NCBI GenBank assembly: GCA_034440575.1
Contig: JAOTOL010001598.1
Span: 1,910,001 to 1,974,000 of the forward strand
Source of the DNA: Imbricaverruca yamaguchii
Lineage: Eukaryota; Arthropoda; Thecostraca; Neoverrucidae
Reading direction: 5' to 3'
Length of the DNA stretch: 64,000 bases
Each line of letters opens with the position of its first letter. Position 1 is the stretch's first letter. The notes beneath the pieces are model-generated. The model was not told where the DNA came from. It saw nothing but the letters and a program-made list of their open reading frames with translations, and did not search any database. A program made the translations under genes and the position numbers. Below, in pieces: positions 35,288 through 45,267 of the stretch.

Positions 35288-35475
35288 TCCCCTGGTCACC
35301 GTCTGCGGTCACTTTCACTTCCCCTGGTCACCGTCTGCGGTCATTTCCATTCCCTCTGGTCACCGTCTGCGGTCATTCCCATTCCCTCTGGTCACCGTCT
35401 GCGGTCATTTCCATTCCCTCTGGTCACCGTCTGCGGTCATTCCCATTCCCTCTGGTCACCGTCTGCGGTCAGTTT
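35288..35475. repeat. 32-bp minisatellite (CTGGTCACCGTCTGCGGTCA)
   Basis: About six copies of TGGTCACCGTCTGCGGTCA followed by TTTCCATTCCCTC. Each unit holds two GGTCA words in the same orientation. Confidence 0.95.
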
Positions 35476-35671
35476 GTGCCCACTTGTCCAGCGTCTGCTA
35501 TGCTGACAGTGCTCTCGGCTACGGAAGATGAAGGCGAGCACACCGCACTACGGTATGGAACAGCTGGTGACTGGTCGGCGGTCAGGCAGGATGGGAGGGG
35601 GTGAAAGCCGAGGTCACTGAGCTGCCACGACATCTTCAAGTCTTCCCACATCGTATCGGAAGACGGAAAGT
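35476..35671. other. Unique sequence
   Basis: Nothing recognised. Confidence 0.5.
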
Positions 35672-35950
35672 GATCCAGCCTGACGACAGGTAGCTTTATG
35701 AGAGTGACATCCAGCCCAGTACTGCAGTCTGACGACAGGTAGCTTTATGAGATCAGGTTCATACTGCAGTCTGGCGACAGGCAGCTTCATGAGTCATCTC
35801 CGGCCCAGCACTGCAGTCTGGCGACAGGTAGCTTTATGGAGTCATCTCCGGCCCAACTGCAGCGGCGACGGGTTATTCGGCCAGCACTGCAGTCTGGCGA
35901 CAGGTAGCCTCATGAGGGTGACCTCAGGTTCATACTGCAGTCAGGCGATA
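35672..35950. repeat. ~48-60-bp irregular repeat (CTGCAGTCTGGCGACAGGTA)
   Basis: Five to six copies of ACTGCAGTCTGGCGACAGGT-AGCTTTATGAG with variable TCATCTCCGGCCCAG linkers. Spacing varies through internal deletions. Confidence 0.9.
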
Positions 35951-36185
35951 AGCACGGTCCAGGATTTACCGTCCGGCGTTCCCAAACGTCCGGAAGGTCT
36001 GCCCATCGCCAATCGCTTCCTTACGACCGTCGGCGCCAGTATGGGACCGATTACGGCCCACGGGTTTGGCCAAATTGGTGCGCGAGAACGATTGACGGCC
36101 GGTGATCGACGGAGACACTGGCAGCCACCAGCTGCAGGTCTCTCCGCCAGAAGCAGTCACCCGGCAGCGTGCACGCTGACGATCC
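35951..36185. other. Unique sequence
   Basis: Nothing recognised. Confidence 0.5.
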
Positions 36186-36735
36186 ACAGGGTTGGTCGGT
36201 CTCACTAACGATTGACAGGGTTGTCGGTCTCACTAACGATTGACAGGGTTGCCGGTCTCACTAACGATTGACAGGGTTGCCGGTCTCACTAACGACTGAC
36301 AGGGTTGCCGGTCTCACTAACGATTGACAAGGTTGCCGGTCTCAATAACGATCGACAGGGGTGCCGGTCTCACTAGCTATTGATAGGGTTACCGGTCTCA
36401 GTAACGATCAACATGGGTGCCGGTCTCACTAGCGATTGGCAGGGTTGCCGGTCTGACTAACGATTGACAGGGTTGCCGGTCTTACTAGCGATTGGCAGGG
36501 TTGCCGGTCCCCAACGATTGAGAGGGTTGCCAATCTTACTAACGATTGGCAGGGTTGCCGGTCTGACTAACGATTGACAGGGTTGTGCTGATGTCACTAA
36601 CGATTGGCAGGGTTGTCGATCTCACTAACGATCGACATGGGTGCCGGTCTCACTGACGATTGGGAGGGTTGCCGGTCTCACTCATGACTGGCAGGGTTGC
36701 CGGTCTCACTCATGATTGACGGGGTTGCCGGTCTC
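36186..36735. repeat. 28-bp minisatellite (CTAACGATTGACAGGGTTGC)
   Basis: About 20 copies of GGTCTCACTAACGATTGACA-GGGTTGCC. There are many substitutions (GATCGACA, GATTGGCA) and a few shortened units. Confidence 0.95.
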
Positions 36736-36743
36736 TCCGCCAG

Positions 36744-36882
36744 CAATTGCCACTCCGCCGCCCAGTTGGCGCGACGACACAACCCGCCTGGTCAACTCGA
36801 ACGTGCCCGTGTTCATCAGCGGGGAGGACAGGCTGAACTTCCACCTCCCATCCTTCCTCGCGCACCCTCGGCCAAGTGGCTG
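36744..36882 (+). CDS. Possible internal coding exon, family unknown, strand uncertain
   Basis: On the plus strand, GTCTCTCCGCCAG gives a good acceptor and CTG|GTGAGG a good donor. Between them one frame reads 45 codons including PPPSWRDDTTRLVNSNVPVF and RLNFHLPSFL. Nearly every third base is G or C and there is no stop before the donor. The minus strand also gives a plausible reading in the same place (GRWKFSLSSPLMNTGTFELT), preceded by CGCCTCACCAG but lacking a clear donor. I do not recognise either. The acceptor directly abuts the end of the 28-bp array, so the array may lie in an intron. Low confidence. Confidence 0.25.
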
Positions 36883-37343
36883 GTGAGGCGGCGGGACACT
36901 ATCGGAGAGACTTGGTGCTCGGGCTATCAAGTCGGAGAGACTTGGCGGCGGGTGCGCCACGTGCCTCATTATCTCCACCATTGTTGAACACCTCCATGGA
37001 CCGCCGAGACCGCCGTCGAAGGCCATCGCACAGCTGTCGTGGGAATCCACCACACGAATGCTAATGGAAGCGGCGGCGGCGCCACGCTAATGATAACGGT
37101 TTTTGTGTTTGCATGAGAGATGGCATATGATCTATGCGGCCGTATTCACATTCCACCGCCGCGACGCACGTTCGGCCCGCTTGATCTCGACGAATTAAAG
37201 CGCTCAGGATGCGCGGAATAGCCGGCTGCCATTTGCATCTGGCTGCTCACGACTAGCAGGAGCACCCAGGATTTAGCGGCTAATGATGATGAATTGGAGC
37301 TTAGCGGCGTGGCGACTGCCAGGGTCATTTCGCGTCCATAACG
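36883..37343. other. Unique sequence
   Basis: Nothing recognised. Confidence 0.5.
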
Positions 37344-38237
37344 GTGCTTATAGGCAAGTTACCCGAAGGACGTTATAGCAGCCAGCCATTTGTCCTCGGG
37401 AACGACGATATATTGGATCAAGACTTATTTCGACTCAAGGATTGCATTACCAAAATATTGCCCCGAAAATCGGTAAAAACACGTGTTTTGTTTAGTACCA
37501 TCATGGACAAAAAAAGCAAAAAGCTTGCAAAACGTAACTTGCAAATCATGAACGAAGCAAAAGCTTAATTCATGTTTCTGCAGACAAAAAAAGCAAGGGC
37601 TGAATCGACTGACGCAGGCACATCCAGAGCCAAACATGGGCCTAGAGCTGTCTGCGCAGATCCGACAGAATTCATAGCATCGATACATTTTCTCCAAAGT
37701 AAGCACTCGTTATTGGGTGGTCTACCTTCTCCCCTCCTTGAACAAGACGAAGTCACGACAATCTGTATTGGGACAATCCAAGGATGGTCTCTGAGTCACA
37801 GTATGTGCCGCATAGCCGCGCCTGACATTGCATGTACGGAGGGTGAAGGCCACACGCTAGCAAAAAGCGCAACGCACGCAATCCACGATGAGTACGGGAC
37901 TGCTAGCGTGGCATTGATGCCCGCGGGAATATCCACGGACAGGTTGGATGTGTTCGGTTCTGGTGGACCTCAAATGCACACCTCGCTGCCAATGTCAATG
38001 CCACAAGAGGACACTCGCCCGCCTCTGCCGTCAGCAGGAGGTGCGAACAGCTCCAGTAGCAATCCGAATGGTCGCAATTTAACGGAGGATCGAACCGGAA
38101 GTGATTCGGTTCACGCACGAAGACGTCACCACGAGACTAGGGCCAGTCCCACACGTGCAAGCATGGGTCTCGCACGAATGCGACGGGACAGTGGCGCACA
38201 ACGCAGCAACGCATGTGCGCAGCAACGATTTCTGTGA
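37344..38237 (+). pseudogene. Long reading frame interrupted by one TAA; unknown protein or decayed ORF
   Basis: Two frames in the same phase, 74 codons (37344-37565) and 221 codons (37572-38237), are separated by a single TAA at 37566-37568. The first part is Lys-rich and basic near its end (MDKKSKKLAKRNLQ). The second has a Ser/Pro/Gly-rich middle (about codons 125-160) and an Arg-rich C-terminus. The DNA is close to 50% GC, so this length is less easily explained by chance than the frames in GC-rich areas. No family, start context, transmembrane segment or repeat was recognised. It could be a remnant of a transposon ORF, a gene with a stop, or chance. Confidence 0.25.
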
Positions 38238-38645
38238 CACATAACGAACTGGAGAGCTCATCAGAGTGAGTGTGTCAGCCGCAAAGCCGGCAGGGCAGCC
38301 GCCGTGCCATGCGTAATGACGTGATGCACCGCACGCAACCCTAATCTAAGAGCCTCCGTATCAGCACACATTTCCTCAGCACGGTTCAGCCGATTCGTCA
38401 GCCTCTCACACCGGCGGCGTCTGCCGACGGTTCAGCAATGCCCGAGGGCCAGCCGTGAGGCCATCAGCCATGATTAGCACATCAGCTGTACAGCGCCACC
38501 ACCAGTCCGGCCGGCACTGCTGCGGTGTGTCGGCTCGCTCTGGCAGCAGCGGTCAGCGGTACAGGGCGCCATCCGGCCGCCAATCAGCCGGGACCCGCCG
38601 GCCGGCCCGCAGACTCGACCACGTGACTCAGCAGCCAGCGCCTTC
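38238..38645. other. Unique sequence
   Basis: Its last 34 bp (GCAGACTCGACCACGTGAC, then CAGCAGCCAGCGCC, 38608-38641) recur at 39097-39129 on the other side of the pentamer array. Confidence 0.6.
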
Positions 38646-39089
38646 AGCCCAGCCCAGCCCAGCCCAGCCCAGCCCAGCCCAGCCGAGCCCAGCCCAGCCC
38701 AGCCCAGCCCAGCCCAGCCCAGCCCAGCCCAGCCCAGCCCAGCCCAGCCCAGCCCAGCCCAGCCCAGCCGAGCCCAGCCCAGCCCAGCCGAGCCGAGCCG
38801 AGCCGAGCCGAGCCGAGCCGAGCCGAGCCGAGCCGAGCCGAGCCGAGCCGAGCCGAGCCGAGCCGAGCCGAGCCGAGCCGAGCCGAGCCGAGCCGAGCCG
38901 AGCCGAGCCGAGCCGAGCCGAGCCGAGCCGAGCCGAGCCGAGCCGAGCCGAGCCGAGCCGAGCCGAGCCCAGCCGAGCCGAGCCGAGCCGAGCCGAGCCC
39001 AGCCGAGCCGAGCCGAGCCGAGCCGAGCCGAGCCGAGCCGAGCCGAGCCGAGCCGAGCCGAGCCGAGCCGAGCCGAGCCGAGCCGAGCC
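38646..39089. repeat. Pentanucleotide array: AGCCC block then GAGCC block
   Basis: About 88 pentamers. The left third (38646-38785) is mostly CAGCC with occasional CGAGC, and the rest (38786-39089) is GAGCC with a few reverting CAGCC units at about 38966 and 38999. The array is bracketed by a 34-bp direct duplication, so array and flank have been copied together. Confidence 0.97.
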
Positions 39090-39843
39090 TGGACCCGCAG
39101 ACTCGACCACGTGACACAGCAGCCAGCGCCCACAGCCCAGCCCACCCCAGCCCAGCCTGACCCCAGTCGGCCGCCGTGCCATATTCGCTCACATGACTTT
39201 GCAGGTCCCAGGATCCGGGTGCTGCCTAAGATCTAGTCTTCCAGGAACCAATCGGCGTCTCGCCTTGGGTACTCTGGAAGATTGGCACGCCCCCTCCCCA
39301 GCCCTCCTTTAAACAGCAAGTTGATACGTCTTGGAAAGGCTAGAGCCTTTCCAAGACCTATCAACTTGCCCCCGGGTGCCTACACACCGTGATGCGCCCT
39401 AAAGCCCTAATAACTAACTAACACTGCACTATGGTACGGAATAGAAGTCAGCTTCTCCCGGGCAAATTGGCGCTTCGACGCGTCTATCAACTCTCTGAGC
39501 ATCTAAGCAGGATAGCTCATCTCCGTCACTTGCCAACCCCCCCCCATCCCCTGGCGTCCCGACTGTGCGACACCATCAGCCAGCGGAGACGATCGATGCC
39601 GGCTCGGTGCCGACGTCCCAGGGGCGGCGGTCGCATCCGATGGTTCCTGATGGCGTGTACCCCCCTCCCCTCCCTCAGAGACCACGACTCTCATCCAGCG
39701 GCAGGTGGCGCCGCACGCCACCCAGACTCCGAGGCACGTCCGTGTGGAGGTCCACCTCTGGTATGCCTAAACACGCGCTCACGTCATGGAGGCGCACAGC
39801 TTCGCCAGTTAGACATCATCGTTCCGACTGCGCCGTCATCTTG
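39090..39843. other. Flank duplication, hairpin and SINE-like remnant, then unique sequence
   Basis: 39097-39129 repeats the left flank of the pentamer array. 39246-39262 reads AACCAATCGGCGTCTCG, like the SINE body, and 39393-39420 reads GATGCGCCCTAAAGCC plus TAACTAACTAAC, like the SINE 3' end. A 26-bp inverted repeat lies between them. 39430-39843 is unique with nothing recognised. Confidence 0.55.
39317..39370. repeat. 26-bp inverted repeat, 2-base loop
   Basis: 39317-39342 (GCAAGTTGATACGTCTTGG, then AAAGGCT) is complementary to 39345-39370 with a single mismatch. With only AG between the arms it would form a near-perfect hairpin like a miRNA precursor stem or a foldback element. Confidence 0.92.
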
Positions 39844-40160
39844 GGTCACCAGACACCATGACCTCTGGTCACCAGACACCATGACCTCTGGTCACCAGAC
39901 ACCATGACCTCTGGTCACCAGACACCATGACCTCTGGTCACCAGACACCATGACCTCTGGTCACCAGACACCATGACCTCTGGTCACCAGACACCATGAC
40001 CTCTGGTCACCAGACACCATACTTTGTCACCAGACACCATGACCTCTGGACACCAGACACCATGACCTCTGGTCACCAGACACCATGACCTCTGGTCACC
40101 AGGCACCATGACCTCTGGTCACCAGACACCATGACCTCTGGTCACCAGACACCATGACCT
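39844..40160. repeat. 23-bp minisatellite (GGTCACCAGACACCATGACC)
   Basis: About 14 copies of GGTCACCAGACACCATGACC plus TCT. Within and between units GGTCA and TGACC face each other, so every unit is an inverted pair of GGTCA words. One unit near 40020 has lost the CCTCTGG part. Confidence 0.97.
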
Positions 40161-42010
40161 CGGGATGTAGCGCCATGACCGAGTCAGCCATCCCGCAGCT
40201 GAACGATCATGATGACTGGGTGACCATTTCATCTCATAATCGATTAATTATCCCATGACTGAATGACAGCTACATAATCGAGTGGCCCCGCCGTGAACAT
40301 TGAACAAGTCACCGTCCCATGACCGGGCAGGGCCGTCTCACAAGCGCGCGGCCATCAGTGATGCAGTGACCACCAAGTGACCGAGAGGCCACCGCAAGAA
40401 CCGGTGGTCGTCTCACGCATGAGTAGCCACCTCACGACACTCACGGATCTAGGATTTCGCGATGGGGAGGGGCGTAGTTTTCAACGGGCGCCGTTTTTCA
40501 GAAGAAGCCACTGATCAAGACAATTTAAAGTGTGAGGGGATGTGGCCGAGTTTTCAGAGGGCCACAATCGTCATGACGGGACGCCATTCTTATTCGGATT
40601 GGCGCGTTCGGCTGATAAAATGGAGGAGAGGGGAGAGCTATCCTCGAGCATCCTAAAAGGGCGTCTATCGGTTCCCAGGGGGTCACCTCTGGGCCCCGTG
40701 GCAGGGGTCCTGACCGGGCACACTGTCACGACTACGCTCGTGACAGAGGACCTGATCGGGGAACACCGCCACGACTGGGCCCGTGACAAGGGGACATTCG
40801 TCCGGGAGGCGGCATTTTGCCCGGGATTTTGGGACGCCTCTAGCCGGGGGAAGATCGCAAGCTGCCGTGCACTTGCTCATCCCCAAAGGGTGCGAACGCA
40901 AGCCTTTCGCTGACAATTCTGATTGCGAGGCGTACTTCCATTTGCTGGCGTGGTGCCTTCCATTGGGCAATTCAAAGAGGCCTTCCCAAGGGAGCACTAT
41001 TTTCCCACCAGAAGGTCCGTTCTCCTATTGACAGCACACCTCTCCTCACGTCTGATCGGACAGTATCTGTAGGATAGTACAGTGCAGCGCAATACTGGGC
41101 AATTCTAGCCATGCTAGTCAGTCTGACTATGACAGCATTTGTCAGCAGATGTGGAATAGAACGTCAGTAGGTACGACTGGCCGGTGAGTGGCGAAATGAT
41201 CGGCTCTGGCGGACGCCCTGGTCAACTGCCAATATGCTGGAGTGTGTATGGAGGCATCAAGATGATAGCGCTGTCAGCATCGGCGCCGAGGTTGTGCCGA
41301 CTCCAATCAAGGCGATGGCACGACAATGTGCCGTAAAACATTGAGCGTTGATTCTGTAGCGTTGCACTGAAATAACGACACACACACGCGCATCTGTATT
41401 CCCCACGATGCTTGGAACGCCTTCGACAGCCCGTAGCTAAACAGCAGGCCTTCAGGGAACCGAGGCGTTCACCTAATGAACCTGGCTTCAGCAACTTGAG
41501 CTTGATATATGGTCTCACAGTGGCGGAATGGAGCTAATTACCTCGTTGCGCAGAGCTCCATTCAAATTCAAGGCTTCCGTCTGAATGCACCGCTGAATGA
41601 GTCTGGAGAGTGCGCCACGGCTGCCTGCGACGGCCGACGCCACCCGACGGCCGTGCATGGCAACGCCGCTGCGGCGGAGATCTTCCGCGGCCGGGAGCGG
41701 AACAGAGCACCAACCGGCCCCAATCGGTCGCCGGATCACAACCAATAGACCGGGCCGACTGGCGTGCCGCAGGCAGCCGCAATACGATGCAGCTGGTCAC
41801 GCCGGAATACTAAACACGAGCGCCGCCGCCGCCGCCACACCGCCGGCGGCAGAGCCACCTCGCGGCACGACGGCCAGTTTCAGGTTTCAACGTGCGCCGT
41901 AAGATGTCGCAGCCGGTCGGCACAGGCCGGACCCGACCGTGACGCCGTTATTTACGGCGTCACGGCGCCGTTCCCAGAAGCGGCGCACCGATCGGCGGAA
42001 CGGGACTGAC
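40161..42010. other. Unique sequence; downstream (probably intronic) region of the RhoGAP gene
   Basis: 40443-40470 contains CGGATCTAGGATTTCGCG, similar to the left terminus of the element at 57804. A 12-bp perfect hairpin lies at 41937-41965. The next exons expected for the RhoGAP gene (end of PX, SH3, RhoGAP) were searched for by eye on the minus strand and not found. Confidence 0.45.
41937..41965. repeat. 12-bp perfect hairpin just inside the intron
   Basis: CCGTGACGCCGT (41937-41948) and its complement at 41954-41965 flank a 5-base loop. It starts about 45 bases downstream of the exon's 5' splice site on the minus strand. Confidence 0.85.
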
Positions 42011-42247
42011 CTCGAGGCTGTCGTCGCGCGGCGCCAGGTTCTCCTCCAGCAGCAGCTCGGGCAGGCACGAGTACTTGCGGTCGTAGATGCACTTGTGCAG
42101 CTGGGAGTCGAGCAGACGCAGGTTGTCGTAGCTGCGGCGCAACACCCACGAGCGGCCGAACGAGGTGACCTGCAGCGACAGGTAGCTGGCCGCCTCGTCG
42201 TCGGGCGAGTGCGACGCCGACTTGAGCTCCTCGTCGTACAGCTGCAC
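42011..42247 (-). CDS. ARHGAP32/33: ARHGAP32/33-like Rho GTPase-activating protein, PX-domain exon
   Basis: A 79-codon exon, phase 0 at both ends, lies between a CTCTTCAG acceptor (42249-42248) and a GTCAGT donor (42010-42005). The reading begins VQLYDEELKSASHSPDD. It then gives SYLSLQVTSFGRSWVLRRSY and NLRLLDSQLHKCIYDRKYSC, followed by LPEL. The WVLRRSYxxxRLLDxxLHxCIYDRxxSxLPEL pattern is characteristic of the PX domain of ARHGAP32 (p250GAP/RICS) and ARHGAP33 (SNX26/TCGAP). These proteins bind phosphoinositides and stimulate GTP hydrolysis by Cdc42/Rac/Rho, with roles in neurite and membrane traffic control. The exon continues directly from 44295-44453. The rest of PX, SH3 and the catalytic RhoGAP domain are not seen in this window. 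Confidence 0.9.
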
Positions 42248-42892
42248 CTGAAGAGCGAGTCGGGACCCTAGTCACGAGCGACGAATACTGGGAGTAGGAG
42301 ACGCCGCCTACTGGGAGGAGGGAGTCAAAGATGGGGTCGAAGTGCGGGGGGACTGTCAGTGTGTGGGATCAGAATAGGGTTAAAGAGAGGAGGGCCAGAA
42401 CGAGGGAAGATCGAGAGTCAAAGTCGGAGTCAGAATGAAAGTCAAAATGGAGGAACGATGGGAAACGCAGCGGTATTCATAATTGGAATCTGAGGAGGCT
42501 CAAAGGTAGCATTGAAAATACTATGAGAAGCCGAGCTCAGAAGTCGGCTCAAAGGATGGCCAGAAGAATCCAGGCAGGGAGCTTGAAAAGAAGTCGGCTG
42601 ATGGATCGCACAATTCTGATCAGAAGGACCAGGGAAATAATTATAAAAGTAACAACACGCAACAGGCGACAGCTACAACCCACACTTGACGACACGAAGA
42701 TCGGAAACGAGGGCCGAAATCAATACACAATATCAGGAGGCGATTAACGTTCAGCCAGGGGTCAGGGCGACGAACCACACGTCGGCCACTGCCGTCGGAT
42801 CAGAATTCATTCATGTGAGCAATGCGATCAGAATGTAGAAAGAATGAACAGCGGGAGCACGGTGCATAATCAGCCACAGACGTGACAAAGTG

Positions 42893-42951
42893 ATTGGATG
42901 GTTATTTGGGCTTAGGGGCGCATCGACTGCGATTGTCACATAGCGCCCACA
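42893..42951 (-). mobile_element. Micro-SINE relic (3' module)
   Basis: Minus strand reads GTGGGCGCTATGTGACAATC, then GTCGATGCGCCCCTAAGCCC and an AAATAACCATCCAATCA tail. It is the same module as at 57238-57292, but diverged and without an identified duplication. It lies within the RhoGAP intron. Confidence 0.75.
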
Positions 42952-43315
42952 ACAATGGTAGGTAGCCAGCTCAGGTAGGTTGGCGCAACAGGAATCGCCG
43001 GGTGTGGAAGATCAGTGCACACAGTCACTCGCGTGCCACACCGGGCAGACGGTAATTATAATCAGCGCTAACAAGACAGCATGCAGCGTAGCTGATCAGC
43101 TCCGGACGGGTCCCGCCCGCGTCACGCACACCAGCCCCATGCACATGATCCGCTGGTGTGCGTCTTCACTCGGAGCAGGCGCGCACGTCATGACGCACGA
43201 GGTCGCGCCGTGGCGAACCGTCGCGGCGGCACGACACCTCGCCCGGCCGGGATACGTCGGCCCGGACCACACCACGAGACACCCCAGTCCGCCCCCCCCT
43301 GGTAGTGGGCCTGGA

Positions 43316-43690
43316 CCACACGAGACACGCAGTCTGACCGGACCACACCACGAGACACGCAGTCTGACCGGACCACACCACGAGACACGCACGTCCGGTA
43401 CTGGGACCAAGACACGCAGTCTGACCGCTGACCGACCACCACGAGACACGCAGTCTGACCGGACCACACCACGAGACACGCATCTGACCGGACCACCCCG
43501 AGACACGCAGTGGGCCCTGACCGGACCACCACGAGACACGCTGACCCCCCCTCCGGTAGTGGGCCGGACCGACCACGAGACATGCAGTCTGCCTGGACCA
43601 CATCACGTGACACGCAGTCTGAAGGCCCCCCCCCCCCGCTCCCCCGCGGTAGTGGGCCTGGACCACACCACGAGACACGCAGTGTCTGCC
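43316..43690. repeat. ~22-35-bp irregular minisatellite (ACCACGAGACACGCAGTCTG)
   Basis: About ten irregular copies of ACCACGAGACACGCAGTCTG with variable ACCGGACC or GGCCTGGACC linkers, C-homopolymer runs (43545, 43627) and deletions. Intronic. Confidence 0.88.
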
Positions 43691-44294
43691 TGGGCCGGCG
43701 TGCGGATGAGGCCGGTGGCTGCTGACGCGGAGCGGCACGGAAACACCGCTTCCTCTGGCGCACACCTCCCGACACCGTTGGCGACGACGGCATCCACTGG
43801 TAGTCGGCTCTTCTCATGCATGCGCGTCGACCTAGCGTTTAGCTCGGCAACTACCCGTGACAAATCAGCATCAGTAAGAGTGCACCAGCCTCCACTCTTC
43901 TGGCAGTTGGACACCGCTCAAATGAGAGGAGCCTTACTGAGCCGTACTCAGAAGATGTTTATCATCCTATTACCGACTCTGGTGGGCGAGTCTGAGGAAG
44001 CGCTCACTATCTGATCCCGCTGGCAGGATCAGATCAGATAGATCAGATAGATCAGATCAGTGGCGGCGAGTGGACAGAGGGTCGGCTGCATGCCCCTGTA
44101 CCACGGCAAGCGTTCTCCACTTGGTGACGAAATAGCCGCTCTCCGGCAGTCCGCAGACAAGTGATGAAGCTGTAGGACGATCTAGGCAACAGCTTCGGCT
44201 TCAGCAGCCGCATGTTACGGACTGGCGTCTGATCGCCTACGCGAAACAACCTTGTTCAAGCGGCAGGGGTGGCGGGTGCATGAGATCAACTTAC

Positions 44295-44453
44295 CAGGAG
44301 GGGCCCGAGGTCGACCACTTCGTAGTGGAAGTGAGCGCACTCCTCGAGCTTCGGGAAGCGCGGTTCGCCGACGGGCGGCCGCGGCCCCGTCAAGTGCTGG
44401 ATCCGGATACTGCCGCGAGAAGTCTCCATGTCCGACGAGAGGCACAGGCCGCT
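44295..44453 (-). CDS. ARHGAP32/33: ARHGAP32/33-like exon immediately upstream of the PX domain
   Basis: A 53-codon exon, phase 0 at both ends. The polypyrimidine acceptor CCTCTTCCGCAG ends at 44454 and a strong GTAAGT donor starts at 44294. It reads SGLCLSSDMETSRG near the start and ends FPKLEECAHFHYEVVDLG-PLL. The FPKxxECAHFHYExVxxG block is the conserved segment that precedes the PX core in the ARHGAP32/33 family. Joining it in phase to the next exon gives a continuous, colinear match. The coding frame is not the longest open frame at this place, because an accidental frame on the same strand runs further. The exon is bounded upstream by an intron holding the ~52-bp array. Confidence 0.9.
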
Positions 44454-44504
44454 CTGCGGAAGAGGACCGCCAGTTGGTATGTGAAACAGATACAGAGAAA
44501 GAGA

Positions 44505-44960
44505 TGGTCACCGGGTAATGGATGAGGTAAGATACAGGACGCAGTAGATATGATCGCCATGTGATAGGTAGGACAGACACAGGATGCCATAAAGAAGATG
44601 GTCGCCAGGTAAAAGGTAAAACAGGCACAGGACGCTGTTGAGAGATGTTCACCGGGATGGTCACCGGGAAATAGGCGAGACATACATTAGACGCCGTAGA
44701 GAGAAGATAGCTACCGGGTAATGGGTGAGACAGACACAGAACGGTATAGAGAGATGGTCACCGGGTAATAGATGACAGACACAGGACACTATAGAGAAAT
44801 GGTCACCGGGTAATAGATGAGACAGACACAGGACACTATAGAGAGACGGTCGCCAGGTAATAGATGACAGACACAGGACCCTACTGAGAGGAGATGGTCA
44901 ACAGGTAATAGATGAGACAGACACAGAACGATGCAGAGAGACGGTCACCGAGTGGCTGAT
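44505..44960. repeat. ~52-bp minisatellite (GAGATGGTCACCGGGTAATA)
   Basis: Eight to nine copies of GATGGTCACCGGGTAATAGA-TGAGACAGACACAGGACACT-ATAGAGA with small deletions and substitutions. It begins about 50 bp upstream (on the minus strand) of the RhoGAP exon's splice acceptor, so it is intronic. Confidence 0.93.
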
Positions 44961-45267
44961 ACCGAGACATAGTACAATCTGGAGGTGTTCATTGTTCAGT
45001 GAGGGTGCGAGGGATAATAACTGCTCCCGAGACATCTCTCAGGAGTGGTGACCCTGACCCACCACCGTCAATGGTCAGTAGGTGGGTCAGCCATTGCTAT
45101 CCTGAAGACATCGATGGTCAGTTGTGTACAGGCCACTGCGCGGAGCGGGCAGATAACGGAACGAAAGACACGTCCTTCTGATGTGTGGCATAGCATTCCA
45201 TGAAACAGACACCACTGTCCACAAACGCAAGCACCGCTGCTAAAATTATTTGCAAGCATCTCCAATG
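44961..45267. other. Unique sequence (probable intron)
   Basis: Nothing recognised. Confidence 0.5.

Larger units (their letters stand above)
42248..44294 (-). other. Intron of the ARHGAP32/33-like gene
   Basis: About 2.05 kb between two phase-0 exons. It contains a micro-SINE relic at 42893-42951, the degenerate ~30-bp array at 43316-43690 and a (GATCAGATA)n stretch at 44030-44060. Long frames on both strands at 43000-44014 come from the array. Confidence 0.8.

Noticed and set aside
38455..39192. Ser-Arg-Ala-Glu-Pro and Gly-Ser-Ala-Arg-Leu repeat frames
   Set aside because: A five-base repeat is read in all frames without a stop. No collagen-like or structural protein context.
43096..44014. 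Frames of up to 344 codons on both strands
   Set aside because: They overlap the irregular intronic array between two confirmed RhoGAP exons.
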